Assembly (NCBI GenBank): GCA_030834965.1 | Contig: JAUQWW010000055.1 | Coordinates: forward strand, 1 to 39,222 | DNA: 39,222 bases | Direction: 5' to 3' | DNA from: Gallionellaceae bacterium | Lineage (GTDB): Bacteria; Pseudomonadota; Gammaproteobacteria; Burkholderiales; Gallionellaceae | In this document: positions 30,538 through 39,222 of the stretch, piece by piece | Layout: each line of letters opens with the position of its first letter | How positions within the stretch are numbered: the first letter of the stretch is position 1 | Translations under genes and position numbers: made by a program | Notes under the pieces: generated by a model | Told to the model about the DNA's origin: nothing | The model's database searches: none | The model's input: the letters and a program-made list of their open reading frames with translations, nothing else

Positions 30538-32499
30538 TCAATCACCCAATCCCATCTGGATATAGCCGGTCGGGCATACGTCATGGCAGATGTGGCAGCC
30601 GATGCATTTGTCGTAGTTGGTATCGACATAGCGGCCCGTCGTCGCCTTGCTCTTTGGTACGCGGAAAACTGCAGTCTGCGGGCAGTACACGACGCAATTG
30701 TCGCACTCGAAGCACAGGCCGCAGCTCATGCAGCGCTTGGCCTCTTCGATGGCTTGCGCTTCCGAGAGAGGCTCTATCCTTTCCTCGAAATTGCCGAGCA
30801 CGGCTTCTGTGTCCAGCGTAATGATCTTGCGCTTGAGGCGTGGGGTATAGGAAAAGTGTCCGAGGAAAAGTTCGTCATGGGGGATGATGTAGCGGTCCGA
30901 ACGGTTGTCGAAGTTGTGAATGGCTCCAGTCGAGGCATAGGTGCCGCGAAGGGGCTCATGGATTTCGGACAGGGGCAAGCCTTTTTCCACGATTTTCCTC
31001 ATCAGGTCGAATTGGTGAGCGTCAATCTTGGGCCGTTTCTCCAGGTCTTCCCCGGCGAGGAAGCGGTCGATTCCGTCGGCTGCAATTGAACCGTGACCGA
31101 TGGCGGTCGTCAGCAGATGCGGGCGGATGACATCGCCACCGGCAAATGTTCCCGGCTGTCCCTGCACCTGGTAGTTCTTGTCCGCGGCAATTGCTCCGCG
31201 CCCGTTATCGAATACTTCCAGCCCGGTAAAATCGACGGCCTGGCCGATGGCTGAGACGACGAGATCGGCTTCGAGGTCATATTCGGAACCTGCTATCTGG
31301 TTGACTTCAAGCTTGCCGCCGGCGATCTTGGCTTCGCATTTGGCAACGCGCAGTGCAGTGGCCCGGCCATTGGCATCTTTAATCAGGCCGACCGGCACCA
31401 CCCCTCCCAGGATCACGATGCCTTCAGCCAGCGCCTGCTCGATTTCATGCTTGTTGGCCTGCATTTTGTCTATCGGGAAAATCGAAGTGAGCGTGACGTC
31501 GGCACCCTGCTTGGCCGATATCTCGGCGACGTCGTGCGCCATCTGGCCGGCGATGGCCCTGTCCAGATCGGTAGGCTTGGCATTCTCGATGTGGCCGAGG
31601 CGCCGGGCGACCGTCGCAACGTCGACCGAGGTGTCACCCCCGCCGACTACGACGACGCGCTTGCCGACATATTTCAGGCGACCCTGATTGAAGGCGCTCA
31701 GAAACGACATGGCAGTCACGACATTGGGCGCGTCCGAGTCAGGGACGGGGAGCGCTCTGCCGGATTGCGCGCCCATGCCGAGAAACACTGCATCAAATTC
31801 CTTGCGTATCTGTTCCAGCGTGATGTCTTTCCCCACGTGGCAGTTCATGCGTGTTTTCACGCCGAGGTCCAGAATGCGCTGGATTTCGGCATCGAGCACG
31901 TTGCGCGGCGTGCGGAACCCGGGAATGCCGTAGCGCATCATGCCGCCCAGATATTCATGATCGTCGAATATCGTTACCTCATGGCCCTTGAGCGCCAGCT
32001 GGTAGGCGCAGGAAAGGCCTCCGGGGCCGCCGCCCAGGATAGCCACCTTCTTGCCGGTAGAGATGGTCGGCTTGTTGAATTTGAGGTTGTTCTTGATCGC
32101 GTATTCGCCGAGAAAATGTTCGACAGAGTTGATGCCTACATGGTCCTCCACTTCGTTGCGGTTGCAGCCGGTTTCGCATGGGGCAGGGCAGACACGCCCC
32201 ATCACCGAGGGAAAAGGGTTGGCCTCGGTCAGCCTGCGCCAGGCATATTCCTGCCATGGCATGGGCTTGCCATCGGCGCCTACAGGCGGCTTTTCGGTGC
32301 CACGCGTAATGGATAGATAACCGCGGATGTCTTCACCCGAAGGACAGCTGCCCTGGCACGGAGGCGTGGACTGGATGTAGGTGGGGCACTTGTGCGACCA
32401 GCTGGCCTGGAAAATCTTGTCGCGCAAGGCACGCACTTTGTTGTCACCGTCCTTGAAGCGGCGGAAATTAAGTTGGGTTTCTTCAGTCGTTGCTGACAT
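30538..32499 (-). CDS. dsrL: DsrL, iron-sulfur flavoprotein NAD(P)H oxidoreductase
   Basis: This 653-residue protein starts at 32499, where a perfect AGGAGG sits 5 bases upstream; the longer frame from 32535 would overlap dsrK. The N-terminal domain has the cysteines of a GltD-type Fe-S region (CPTYI...CQGSCP), then an FAD fold (GGGPGGLSCAYQLALKGHEV), a second dinucleotide fold (VVVGGGDTSVDVA), and a C-terminal ferredoxin part with CMSCGLCFECDNC and CIGCHICHDVCP. In sulfur oxidisers DsrL takes electrons from DsrAB and reduces NAD(P). Its presence, with DsrEFH, indicates the oxidative pathway. Confidence 0.95.
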   Translation of the reverse strand: MSATTEETQLNFRRFKDGDNKVRALRDKIFQASWSHKCPTYIQSTPPCQGSCPSGEDIRGYLSITRGTEKPPVGADGKPMPWQEYAWRRLTEANPFPSVMGRVCPAPCETGCNRNEVEDHVGINSVEHFLGEYAIKNNLKFNKPTISTGKKVAILGGGPGGLSCAYQLALKGHEVTIFDDHEYLGGMMRYGIPGFRTPRNVLDAEIQRILDLGVKTRMNCHVGKDITLEQIRKEFDAVFLGMGAQSGRALPVPDSDAPNVVTAMSFLSAFNQGRLKYVGKRVVVVGGGDTSVDVATVARRLGHIENAKPTDLDRAIAGQMAHDVAEISAKQGADVTLTSIFPIDKMQANKHEIEQALAEGIVILGGVVPVGLIKDANGRATALRVAKCEAKIAGGKLEVNQIAGSEYDLEADLVVSAIGQAVDFTGLEVFDNGRGAIAADKNYQVQGQPGTFAGGDVIRPHLLTTAIGHGSIAADGIDRFLAGEDLEKRPKIDAHQFDLMRKIVEKGLPLSEIHEPLRGTYASTGAIHNFDNRSDRYIIPHDELFLGHFSYTPRLKRKIITLDTEAVLGNFEERIEPLSEAQAIEEAKRCMSCGLCFECDNCVVYCPQTAVFRVPKSKATTGRYVDTNYDKCIGCHICHDVCPTGYIQMGLGD

Positions 32500-32524
32500 C
32501 GCTGCCTCCTCGAATATGCCTGTT

Positions 32525-34051
32525 TTACTTGTCACCGAGCCGGATTGCGTTGCTCACCAGCTGATGTACGCCGCCCACCACGCGCCTGTCGAAGCCGTAA
32601 TAGGGAAGCACCTTGGTAAACTGCGCCTTGCAGATGGCGCAGATGCATGCCATGAAATTAACCTTGTGTTCATCCACCACCTGCTGCAATGCCTCCATGC
32701 GCGGCAACGATCCCTTGATGCGCAGGTCGAGCAGATCGTCAGTCAGCAGGCCGCCCCCGCCGCCGCAGCAGAAGGTTTGCTCGCGCGTGGTTCCGTCTGC
32801 CATTTCCACAAAATGATTGGCGGCCGCCTTGATGATGTTGCGCGGAATCTCGAACTGCCCGCCGAAGAAGTCGCCCATGTTCGAGCCGCGCGCGACATTG
32901 CACGAGTCGTGGAAGGTGACGACGTATTTGTCGTTGGCTTCGGGGTCGAGCGTGATGACCTTGCGCTCGATCAGATCCCAGGTCAGTTCGCAGATATGCA
33001 TGGGCTGCTTGTAGCTGTGGTCGAGCTGGCTCTGCAACTGGATCGCATAGGGATCGTCTGCGCCGGCGCCGATCCCGGTCAGCGTATTCCAGAAGCTGTA
33101 TGCAACGCGCCAGGCATGCCCGCATTCGCCGACCACGATGCGTTTGACGCCCAACTCGAGCGCCGCTTCGCGCACACGCAGTGCGATTTTTCGGAGCTGC
33201 TCGTAGTTTCCGATGAACATGCCGAAATTACCCGCCTCGGATGCCATCGAGGAAACGGTCCAGCTGATCCCCGCGGCATGAAACACCTTGCCGTAGCCGA
33301 TCAGGCTGTCGATGTGCGGCTCGGCAAAGAAGTCAGCTGAGGGGGTGACGAGCAGGACTTCTGCACCCTTTACATCCAGCGGGAAGCGCACGTCGACGCC
33401 GCAGGCGTCCTTGACGTCCTCTTCCAATCCTTCCAGCGTATCCGCGAGCGCGGGCCCGGGCAGACCCAGGTTGTTGCCGATTTTATGTACCTTGCCGATG
33501 ATCTCGTTCGAATATTTCTGGCCGTAGCCCACGCTGTCCAGGATTTCCCTGGCGGCCATGGTGATTTCTGCGGTATCGATGCCGTATGGGCAGAAAACCG
33601 AGCAGCGCCGGCATTCCGAGCATTGATAGAAATAGGAGTACCACTCGTCCAACACTTCGCGCGTCAGGTCGCGCGCTCCCACCAGCTTCGGAAAATATTT
33701 GCCCGGCAGCGTGAAGTGGCGGCGGTAAACGCTGCGCATCAGGTCCTGGCGCGCTACCGGCATGTTCTTTGGATCGCCGCTGCCGATGAAGTAATGGCAT
33801 TTATCGGAGCATGCGCCGCAATGCACGCAGGCATCCATGAACACCTTGAACGAGCGGTATTTTTCCAGAAGGTCGCCCATTTTGGCGATGGCGCGATCAT
33901 GCCAGTCTTCAACCAGCTGTCCCGGGAAGCCCAAGGCTTCCTGAATCTTGTCGCTGGCGACGAAGGATTTGGTTTCCGCCATCGCGCCGGGCTGGACCGC
34001 CGGAGCGATCGGGAAGACACGATAGGCAGGGGCTTTAATTTCGGCAGCCAT
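32525..34051 (-). CDS. dsrK: DsrK, HdrD-like iron-sulfur subunit
   Basis: This 508-residue protein has two [4Fe-4S] motifs, C75-x2-C78-x2-C81-x3-C85 and C144-x2-C147-x2-C150-x3-C154, and the CCG domains of heterodisulfide reductase HdrD (FHDSCNVARG and FCCGGGGGLL) in the second half. DsrK, on the cytoplasmic face with DsrM, is thought to act on the DsrC trisulfide. It follows dsrM without a gap; an internal ATG at codon 24 is a possible shorter start. Confidence 0.94.
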   Translation of the reverse strand: MAAEIKAPAYRVFPIAPAVQPGAMAETKSFVASDKIQEALGFPGQLVEDWHDRAIAKMGDLLEKYRSFKVFMDACVHCGACSDKCHYFIGSGDPKNMPVARQDLMRSVYRRHFTLPGKYFPKLVGARDLTREVLDEWYSYFYQCSECRRCSVFCPYGIDTAEITMAAREILDSVGYGQKYSNEIIGKVHKIGNNLGLPGPALADTLEGLEEDVKDACGVDVRFPLDVKGAEVLLVTPSADFFAEPHIDSLIGYGKVFHAAGISWTVSSMASEAGNFGMFIGNYEQLRKIALRVREAALELGVKRIVVGECGHAWRVAYSFWNTLTGIGAGADDPYAIQLQSQLDHSYKQPMHICELTWDLIERKVITLDPEANDKYVVTFHDSCNVARGSNMGDFFGGQFEIPRNIIKAAANHFVEMADGTTREQTFCCGGGGGLLTDDLLDLRIKGSLPRMEALQQVVDEHKVNFMACICAICKAQFTKVLPYYGFDRRVVGGVHQLVSNAIRLGDK

Positions 34052-34786
34052 TTATTTTTTGGCCTCCAGTTGGGCTGCCCACGCAGACAGGTGGCGCTTG
34101 TCGCGCGAATCGTCGGCCTGGTTGCGCGAAGGAGAGAAGAACACGCCCGGCGCGTGCAGCAGCTTGCTGACCGGGAAGATAATCATCAGTACCGCGACCA
34201 TCAGCAGGTGCAGCATGAGCACGACGTCGCCAGGCAAGGGCTGGGGTCCGAAATGCATGAGGCCCCTGAAAAAGTTTTTGGCACCGATGACGTCGGTATG
34301 GGAAACGAATGTCATCAGCAGGCCCGATGCCGCAATCGTGATCAGCAATGCGAGCATGAGGTGGTCGGACGGCGTCGAGATGTAACGCACGCGATCCACA
34401 AGGAAGCGCCGCGCCCACAGCCCGCAGAGGCCGACGAGCATGACCAGCCCTGCATACTTGCCGAATGGCTGGATGAAGGCCACCCATGACCAGACGGGGT
34501 CAATGAAATAGCGCAGGTGGCGCATGAGTACCAGGGCGAGGCCGGCATGAAACAGCCAGCCGAATCCCCAGGTCCACAGGTTGGACTTGAACAGGCTCTC
34601 GAAGAAGACGACTTCGCGCGCCATGCGCAGGGCGACTCCGCCCTTGGTCAGTGGGGCAGGGGTGGTCGGAATCTTCAGCGGGGCCGGCGTGCGGGCGTAA
34701 TCCCTAATCCGGTAAGCCAGCCCGCCGGCGAACAGCACAGCCGCCAGGTAGAAGAGCCCTGCGAACATGATGCTGGCGATGGTCAT
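34052..34786 (-). CDS. dsrM: DsrM, heme b membrane subunit (NarI-like)
   Basis: This protein of about 244 residues has five or six hydrophobic spans and several membrane-embedded histidines (for example FHAGLALVLMRH and LMLHLLM), as in NarI/DsrM quinone-linked cytochrome b proteins. The start is taken at 34786 because GGTGA lies 6 bases upstream, while the ATG at 34792 directly follows it. It anchors DsrK and links to the quinone pool. Confidence 0.92.
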   Translation of the reverse strand: MTIASIMFAGLFYLAAVLFAGGLAYRIRDYARTPAPLKIPTTPAPLTKGGVALRMAREVVFFESLFKSNLWTWGFGWLFHAGLALVLMRHLRYFIDPVWSWVAFIQPFGKYAGLVMLVGLCGLWARRFLVDRVRYISTPSDHLMLALLITIAASGLLMTFVSHTDVIGAKNFFRGLMHFGPQPLPGDVVLMLHLLMVAVLMIIFPVSKLLHAPGVFFSPSRNQADDSRDKRHLSAWAAQLEAKK

Positions 34787-34824
34787 GATCATTCACCGTG
34801 TGCGTGGCAGGCTTCGGTACATCC

Positions 34825-35160
34825 TTAGATACAGCCAGTGGGCTTGGGCAGTCCCGCGATCTTGCACGCCTGTTTGCCCGGCCCGTAGGGGAAGAGTTCG
34901 TACAGGTACTGGCTGTTGCCTTTATCGGGGCCAAACTTCTTGCCGATGGCCTTGGTCAGCACGCGCACCGCGGGTGCAATCTGATATTCCTCGTAGTACT
35001 CGCGCAGGAAATTGACGACCTCCCAATGGTTGTCGGTCATGGTCAGGTTTTCGGTTTTTGCAATGTAATTGGCGACGTCCATGTTCCAATCAGACAAATT
35101 GACGAGATAACCCTCTTCATCGGTTTCGTAGGTTTTGCCGTTGACTTCAATGCTGGACAT
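34825..35160 (-). CDS. dsrC: DsrC, sulfur carrier and DsrAB substrate
   Basis: This 111-residue protein has both functional cysteines on its flexible C-terminal arm: C99 (KQACKIAG) and the penultimate C110 (PTGCI). The arm enters the DsrAB active site and forms the trisulfide. A good AGGAG precedes the ATG. It lies directly between dsrH, its sulfur donor system, and dsrM. Confidence 0.96.
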   Translation of the reverse strand: MSSIEVNGKTYETDEEGYLVNLSDWNMDVANYIAKTENLTMTDNHWEVVNFLREYYEEYQIAPAVRVLTKAIGKKFGPDKGNSQYLYELFPYGPGKQACKIAGLPKPTGCI

Positions 35161-35187
35161 GATATTTCTCCTGGTTAACGATGTGAA

Positions 35188-35484
35188 TCAAAGCCACGAT
35201 TGGCAGTTTTTGTTTGCAGCAACAAGGTCGACGAAACCGCCATAATCGACCTTGGAAATGCCATCCATCAGGCGGTCGGCAAGTCCGCGTGCTTCAAGAT
35301 CGGGGAGCAGCACATGAATTTTGAGCCGGCCCAGTGCTTCGGATATCCGGGCTTCAAAAGCGTTTCCCCTGGTTGCGGCATAGACCGCATCTTCAATCAG
35401 CAGGATTTCCCCTGATTTTGCAACGCGCAGGCAGGAATCGAGTGACACGTTGCCTAGCGGTGATTTGTTGATGATGTGCAGCAT
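35188..35484 (-). CDS. dsrH: DsrH, sulfurtransferase subunit (TusB-like)
   Basis: This 98-residue protein has the conserved Cys at 18 (VSLDSCLR) of the DsrH/TusB family. With DsrE and DsrF it forms a hexameric complex that hands sulfur to DsrC. AAGGA lies upstream of the ATG. Confidence 0.92.
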   Translation of the reverse strand: MLHIINKSPLGNVSLDSCLRVAKSGEILLIEDAVYAATRGNAFEARISEALGRLKIHVLLPDLEARGLADRLMDGISKVDYGGFVDLVAANKNCQSWL

Positions 35485-35528
35485 GCTCTGTTCCTTCCCA
35501 AGAAAGCCGGGTTTTAAAAGTCAGTTCG

Positions 35529-35894
35529 TCAGAAACTCAGCACCACGTCTTGCTGATCCATCAGGTTACCCATTTCCTCGCTGCTCAGAACGGTGACATC
35601 AACCAGCAGGTCATCCTCAGTCAGGCCACGGGCTGCCAGCGATTCCTTTTCCACATAGAGTTTTTCGACGTCGTAGCCCTCCAGCGCGCGGTAGGTGGGG
35701 GAGAAATTCTTGGTTTCTATCCCCTTCGTTTGCTGGCCCTTCTTCAACTGGTAAACGCCGTCATCAAGGAATGCTAACGATACGTCCTGATCGAAAGCGG
35801 CGGAGATGAGCACGACTTCCAGTGCTTCAAGCGCGTAGATCGTGCCATACGGCGGTTTGCGGTTGACGAACAGGAATTTCTTGATATCGCTCAT
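35529..35894 (-). CDS. dsrF: DsrF, sulfurtransferase subunit (TusC-like)
   Basis: This 121-residue protein contains no cysteine, as expected for a structural DsrF/TusC subunit. The family-like start (KKFLFVNRKPPYGTIYALEALE) spans residues 5-26. GGGAG precedes the ATG. It pairs with DsrE and DsrH. Confidence 0.92.
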   Translation of the reverse strand: MSDIKKFLFVNRKPPYGTIYALEALEVVLISAAFDQDVSLAFLDDGVYQLKKGQQTKGIETKNFSPTYRALEGYDVEKLYVEKESLAARGLTEDDLLVDVTVLSSEEMGNLMDQQDVVLSF

Positions 35895-35920
35895 CGTATT
35901 CTCCCAATCACCAAATTCCC

Positions 35921-36280
35921 CTAGTCACCAAACACGACCAGACGATCTGTCTGTATTCCGGCTTCAACCAGTTGACCAAGACCCGAAATGCGAAAGCCCG
36001 GTGCCAGATTTTCGTCCCTGATGCCGCGCCGCAAGGCCGCTGCAACACACACCACGAGGTCCACTTTGTGCTCCTCGGCCAGTTTGCTCCACCGGCTCAC
36101 GATGTTGCGATCGTCTTGCGGAGGCTCGGTCAGCCGCGTGGCATTATTGACGCCGTCATGGTAGAAGAAAACGCGCCAGACCTCGTGCCCCTTTTCGATG
36201 GCAGCCTTGCAGAACAGATAGGCTGAATCGCTGGCCTGGTGCTGGTAAGGACCTTCATTCACGACAATACCGAATTTCAT
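35921..36280 (-). CDS. dsrE: DsrE, sulfurtransferase subunit (TusD-like)
   Basis: This 119-residue protein has the active Cys at position 78 (VDLVVCVAAALRRG), which receives persulfide sulfur before transfer to DsrC. AGGAG precedes the ATG. DsrEFH genes are found in sulfur oxidisers and not in sulfate reducers, so this gene supports the direction of the pathway. Confidence 0.94.
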   Translation of the reverse strand: MKFGIVVNEGPYQHQASDSAYLFCKAAIEKGHEVWRVFFYHDGVNNATRLTEPPQDDRNIVSRWSKLAEEHKVDLVVCVAAALRRGIRDENLAPGFRISGLGQLVEAGIQTDRLVVFGD

Positions 36281-36298
36281 GTCGCAGTCTCCTGTTGG

Positions 36299-37375
36299 TC
36301 AGAAGCGGATGTGCGTCGAGGCGTTGAGGTTGGACCGTGCGCCGCGCCAGTCATCGATGAGGTACTTGGTAAACGGCAGACCGGTCTTCTCGAAAAAGCG
36401 TGGCCAGCCGATCCGCTCGACCCAGTCTGACATCCGTTCCCAGGGTCTGGCATCGTTCTTGTACACATGCAGAATGTTTTTTACCACTTCTGCAACTTCG
36501 GGCCACCTTGGCGGATTGTTGGGCAGCCCGGACGCCACCATTTTCATGAAGGTGGGCTTGCCTCGGGCATTGGCATTTTTGCCGCCCACCCAGATGGCGA
36601 GCTTTGAATATTCCGGGTCGTTGATCTGCATGGGTGGGCAGGGTGGGAAGCAGGCGCCGCAGCACATGCATTTGGTTTCGTCGATTTCCAGCGAGGGCTT
36701 GCCGTTCACCATGGCCGGGCGTATCGCTGCCACCGGGCAGCGCGCGACCACGGCAGGCCGCTCGCAGACATTGGCCACGAGGTCGTGGTTGATCTTGGGC
36801 GGTTTGGTGTGCTGGATGACGATGGCGATGTCTGCCTGCCCGCCGCAGTTGATCTCGCAGCAGGAGGTGGAAAGATGCACGCGGTTGGGCATTTCCTCAC
36901 GCCTGAATTCGTCGATCAGTTCGTCCATCAGCGACTTGACGACGCCCGACGCATCGGTGCCCGGAATGTCGCAATGCAGCCATCCCTGGGTGTGGGCAAT
37001 CATCGATATCGAGTTGCCGGTGCCGCCCACGGGGAAGCCGTTCTTTTCGAGTTCGGCGACCAGCGGATCGACCTTGCTTGCGCTCGATACCATGAATTCG
37101 ATGTTGGAACGTATGGTGAAGCGGACATGACCTTCAGCGAACTGGTCCGCGATATCGCACAGCTTGCGTATGGTGAAAACGTCCATCTGACGCTGTGTGC
37201 CTGCGCGTACGGTCCACACTTCATCGCCACTGTGCGAGACGTGATGCAGGACGCCGGGGCGCGGCCGGTCATGATATTTCCAGTTGCCGTAATTCTTGAG
37301 CAGCACCGGATGCATGTATTGCTTGTTGTCGGGAACACCGCTCTCGACAGGACGACGTAATTGCGGTTGAGCCAT
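36299..37375 (-). CDS. dsrB: DsrB, reverse dissimilatory sulfite reductase beta subunit
   Basis: This 358-residue protein starts at 37375, where GGGGAG is 7 bases upstream; the ATG at 37381 is too close to it. Cluster ligands are visible: C135, the C172-C173...C177 group (STSCCEINCGG) and the ferredoxin domain C236-x2-C239-x2-C242-x3-C246. It binds siroheme and, with DsrA, forms the alpha2-beta2 enzyme that oxidises DsrC-bound sulfur to sulfite. It lies 18 bases after dsrA. Confidence 0.96.
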   Translation of the reverse strand: MAQPQLRRPVESGVPDNKQYMHPVLLKNYGNWKYHDRPRPGVLHHVSHSGDEVWTVRAGTQRQMDVFTIRKLCDIADQFAEGHVRFTIRSNIEFMVSSASKVDPLVAELEKNGFPVGGTGNSISMIAHTQGWLHCDIPGTDASGVVKSLMDELIDEFRREEMPNRVHLSTSCCEINCGGQADIAIVIQHTKPPKINHDLVANVCERPAVVARCPVAAIRPAMVNGKPSLEIDETKCMCCGACFPPCPPMQINDPEYSKLAIWVGGKNANARGKPTFMKMVASGLPNNPPRWPEVAEVVKNILHVYKNDARPWERMSDWVERIGWPRFFEKTGLPFTKYLIDDWRGARSNLNASTHIRF

Positions 37376-37393
37376 GATCATTCTCCCCAGTGA

Positions 37394-38698
37394 TTAATCT
37401 CGTGTGCCGGCCTGTTTCCTGGCGTTGATTTTTGCGACTTCGTCATCCCATCCGTCGGTGCGGACATAGGGGTTCGTGCGCGGAGTGGAAATCATGTTTG
37501 CATCCACGTCGAGCTCCATTGCCTCAAGGAAGTTGACAAGGCCGATACGCTCTATCATTTCACCGGTGCGTTCGTGTTCAAGTGCATTTTCAGCAAAGAA
37601 ATCAATGATGCGCTGACCCAGATCTACCAGCTTCTCCATGTCCTCGTCGGTATCCAGCTTCATGAACGGAACAACCACCGTGCCGAACAGGTCGCCGATC
37701 TTCAGTGTGCGCTTGCCGCCGACCAGGATGCTTGCGCCTTTGTCCTTGCCCGGTGCAAGCGCGCCGGTCATGACGTTGATGCAGTGCATGCAGCGCACGC
37801 AATCCTTGTTGTCGATCTCGATGGCGTGGGTGTCATTGATCGCCACGCTGGAGATATGCTCGCCCTTTTTGATGTCCTTGATCTGCTTGAGCTGGAAGGT
37901 CTTGGTCGGGCAGCGGGCAACGACGTCATTTACCAGCTCTTCCATGCCATGTTTGGCGAACCATTTTTTTGCCAGGGCTTCGTCGGTGCGTATGTTGTCG
38001 CGCCAGGTGCCGATCACTGCCATGTCGGCGCGCTGAATCGAATTCATGCAATCGTTCGGGCAGCCGGAAAACTTGAATTTGAATTTGTAGGGCAGGGATG
38101 GGCGGTGCATGTCGTCAAGGAAGGTGTTGACCACAGTCCGGAGTGCCTTGCCCTCGTCGAAGCAGGATTGCTCGCAACGGGCTGCGCCTACGCAGGACAT
38201 CGAGGTTCGCACGGCCGGGCCGGCACCACCCAGGTCAAATCCCAACTCATTGAATTCGTCGAACGCAGGTTGCACGTTGGCGGTCGATATGCCTTGAAAC
38301 ATGATGTCGCCGGATTGGCCGTGAAACGCAATCAAGCCGGAGCCATACTTCTCCCAGATGTCAGTCATCTTGCGCAGCACATCCGTGGTGTAGTGCATGC
38401 CAGCAGGGGGCTGAATGCGCAGGGTATGGAATTCGGCGGCGTCCTTGTAAACGGGTTCGCCATTCTCGTCCTTGAGTTCGGTGAAACGCGGTATCACGCC
38501 GCCGCCATATCCGAACACGCCGACGGTGCCGCCTTTCCAGTAGCCCTTCTTCGTCTTGTAGGAAGTTTCAAGCTGGCCCAGCAGGTCAACTGCCATATCG
38601 TTGTTTTTAGCCAGGCGCTTGATCCCGGTGACAAAGCTCGGCCACGGGCCACTCTCAAGCTGGTCGAGGTTCGGTGTATCATGCAGTTTCTTGGCCAT
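37394..38698 (-). CDS. dsrA: DsrA, reverse dissimilatory sulfite reductase alpha subunit
   Basis: This 434-residue protein is full length. Siroheme-linked cluster ligands are C169-x5-C175 with C213-x3-C217 (SGCPNDCMNS), and the inserted ferredoxin domain has C263 plus C300-x2-C303-x2-C306. It is the first gene of the operon, with AAGGAAA before the ATG. The sulfur-oxidising assignment rests on the neighbouring dsrEFH and dsrL. Confidence 0.96.
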   Translation of the reverse strand: MAKKLHDTPNLDQLESGPWPSFVTGIKRLAKNNDMAVDLLGQLETSYKTKKGYWKGGTVGVFGYGGGVIPRFTELKDENGEPVYKDAAEFHTLRIQPPAGMHYTTDVLRKMTDIWEKYGSGLIAFHGQSGDIMFQGISTANVQPAFDEFNELGFDLGGAGPAVRTSMSCVGAARCEQSCFDEGKALRTVVNTFLDDMHRPSLPYKFKFKFSGCPNDCMNSIQRADMAVIGTWRDNIRTDEALAKKWFAKHGMEELVNDVVARCPTKTFQLKQIKDIKKGEHISSVAINDTHAIEIDNKDCVRCMHCINVMTGALAPGKDKGASILVGGKRTLKIGDLFGTVVVPFMKLDTDEDMEKLVDLGQRIIDFFAENALEHERTGEMIERIGLVNFLEAMELDVDANMISTPRTNPYVRTDGWDDEVAKINARKQAGTRD

Positions 38699-39044
38699 GA
38701 ATTTTCCTTTCGTTCATGTCGCACAGACCTTGCTACGGCTGGCGCGAAGTTGAAGTACCCGGCACTACACAACAAAGATAAAACTATTGTTGCGGCATCA
38801 TGCAAGGACCGGTGAATCTGAGCTGCAAACCTCACATTTTTCGTGTGAGTATAATTACCCAACTACCACGTGGATGCATATAGCCCTAATGGGGGGGTGT
38901 ATGACTTATCCCTTGGTGTTACTTGGTGTCCCCTGTATTGGCTATAGACGCTGGACCCCCATGACGTGCTCAATAGCGGTGTGAAAATGGCGGAAAAATC
39001 GAGGCGGGATTTTCATGTCGATACACGGGGCGGAACGGAGAGAA
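38699..39044. promoter_or_regulatory. Divergent regulatory region of the dsr operon
   Basis: This 346-base region separates dsrA from a plus-strand gene. CTCACA (38831-38836) and TGTGAG (38844-38849) form an inverted repeat with a 7-base spacer. Overlapping it are TATACT on the minus strand (38848-38853, candidate -10 for dsr) and TATAAT on the plus strand (38850-38855). No good -35 is seen for either, which suits activator dependence. The dsr mRNA would have a leader of about 140 bases. Confidence 0.45.
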
Positions 39045-39222
39045 ATGACGCACATCAGCGAACTGGACAAGTTCAGAATCCCACTTGGAAATCAGCAGGT
39101 CGAGTTGCAGCAGATTGATCACGCGGACGGCGGAATGAGCTTGTTGCGCATCCGCATACGCGAAGGCCGGCGCTTCACCATTTTCGATATCGACCCCGCT
39201 TCAGCGCAGCGCTGGGCGGAGG
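39045..39222 (+). CDS. Hypothetical protein, 3' truncated by the window
   Basis: GGAGAG just upstream favours the ATG at 39045; an in-frame ATG at 39015 would add ten residues. The visible 59 codons include ELQQIDHADGGMSLLRIRIR followed by EGRRFTIFDIDPASA, a compact mixed alpha/beta start. I faintly associate the RxREGxRFTIFDIDP pattern with small uncharacterised proteins of sulfur- and nitrogen-metabolising proteobacteria. It is divergent from dsrA. Confidence 0.55.
   Translation, partial: MTHISELDKFRIPLGNQQVELQQIDHADGGMSLLRIRIREGRRFTIFDIDPASAQRWAE

Noticed and set aside
37574-38815. Plus-strand open frame of 413 codons opposite dsrA
   Set aside because: It is antisense to a full-length, motif-verified dsrA; high GC in codon position three keeps the opposite frame open.

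Overview
The window looks like chromosome from a betaproteobacterial sulfur oxidiser of the Thiobacillus / Sulfuricella / Gallionellaceae kind. This is inferred from a complete sulfur-oxidising type dsr cluster (dsrABEFHCMKLJOPN order), a fused cysG siroheme synthase and GC-rich coding sequence. I cannot fix the genus.

The left half (about 1-19.6 kb) is accessory. At the edge is the 3' end of a zinc-ribbon gene of a kind I associate with mobile elements. Next comes one long minus-strand operon (14657 down to 878) with five large genes: an SNF2/DEAH helicase with a C-terminal DUF3883 domain, a dynamin-like GTPase, a DUF262/DUF1524 (GmrSD-like) nuclease, a DUF1156 DNA methyltransferase and a DUF499 ATPase with an N-terminal HEPN domain. 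The genes overlap or lie within about 15 bases of each other. Helicase, methyltransferase and ATPase match my recollection of the Hma antiphage core. The GTPase and DUF262 genes between them are the unusual part and the best candidate here for an undescribed defence variant. Beside it lies a second small unit: an unknown protein translationally coupled to a Sir2 enzyme, a divergent WYL-domain regulator, and a 29-residue membrane peptide not previously called. An identical gapped inverted repeat (CTGGCTCA-N5-TGAGCT) sits in front of the regulator and again in front of the peptide, so these genes probably form one regulon. A zinc-ribbon orphan gene and a tandem GGGGGTATA repeat resembling an integrase leader close the island.

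The middle (19.7-25.1 kb) holds housekeeping and signalling genes: an OmpA-type lipoprotein, a frameshifted DUF3096 remnant, an M48 lipoprotein protease, a small hypothetical protein, a hemerythrin-SpoIIE phosphatase fusion and cysG.

The right part (25.2-38.7 kb, minus strand) is the reverse dissimilatory sulfite reductase operon. DsrAB oxidises sulfur carried on DsrC, DsrEFH relays sulfur, DsrMKJOP is the transmembrane electron complex, DsrL is the flavoprotein reductase and DsrN amidates siroheme. The operon continues past dsrN into a DsrC paralogue lacking both redox cysteines and an SQR-type flavoprotein with all three expected cysteines. A divergent small gene starts at the right edge. 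No rRNA, tRNA, CRISPR array or intact transposase was seen.
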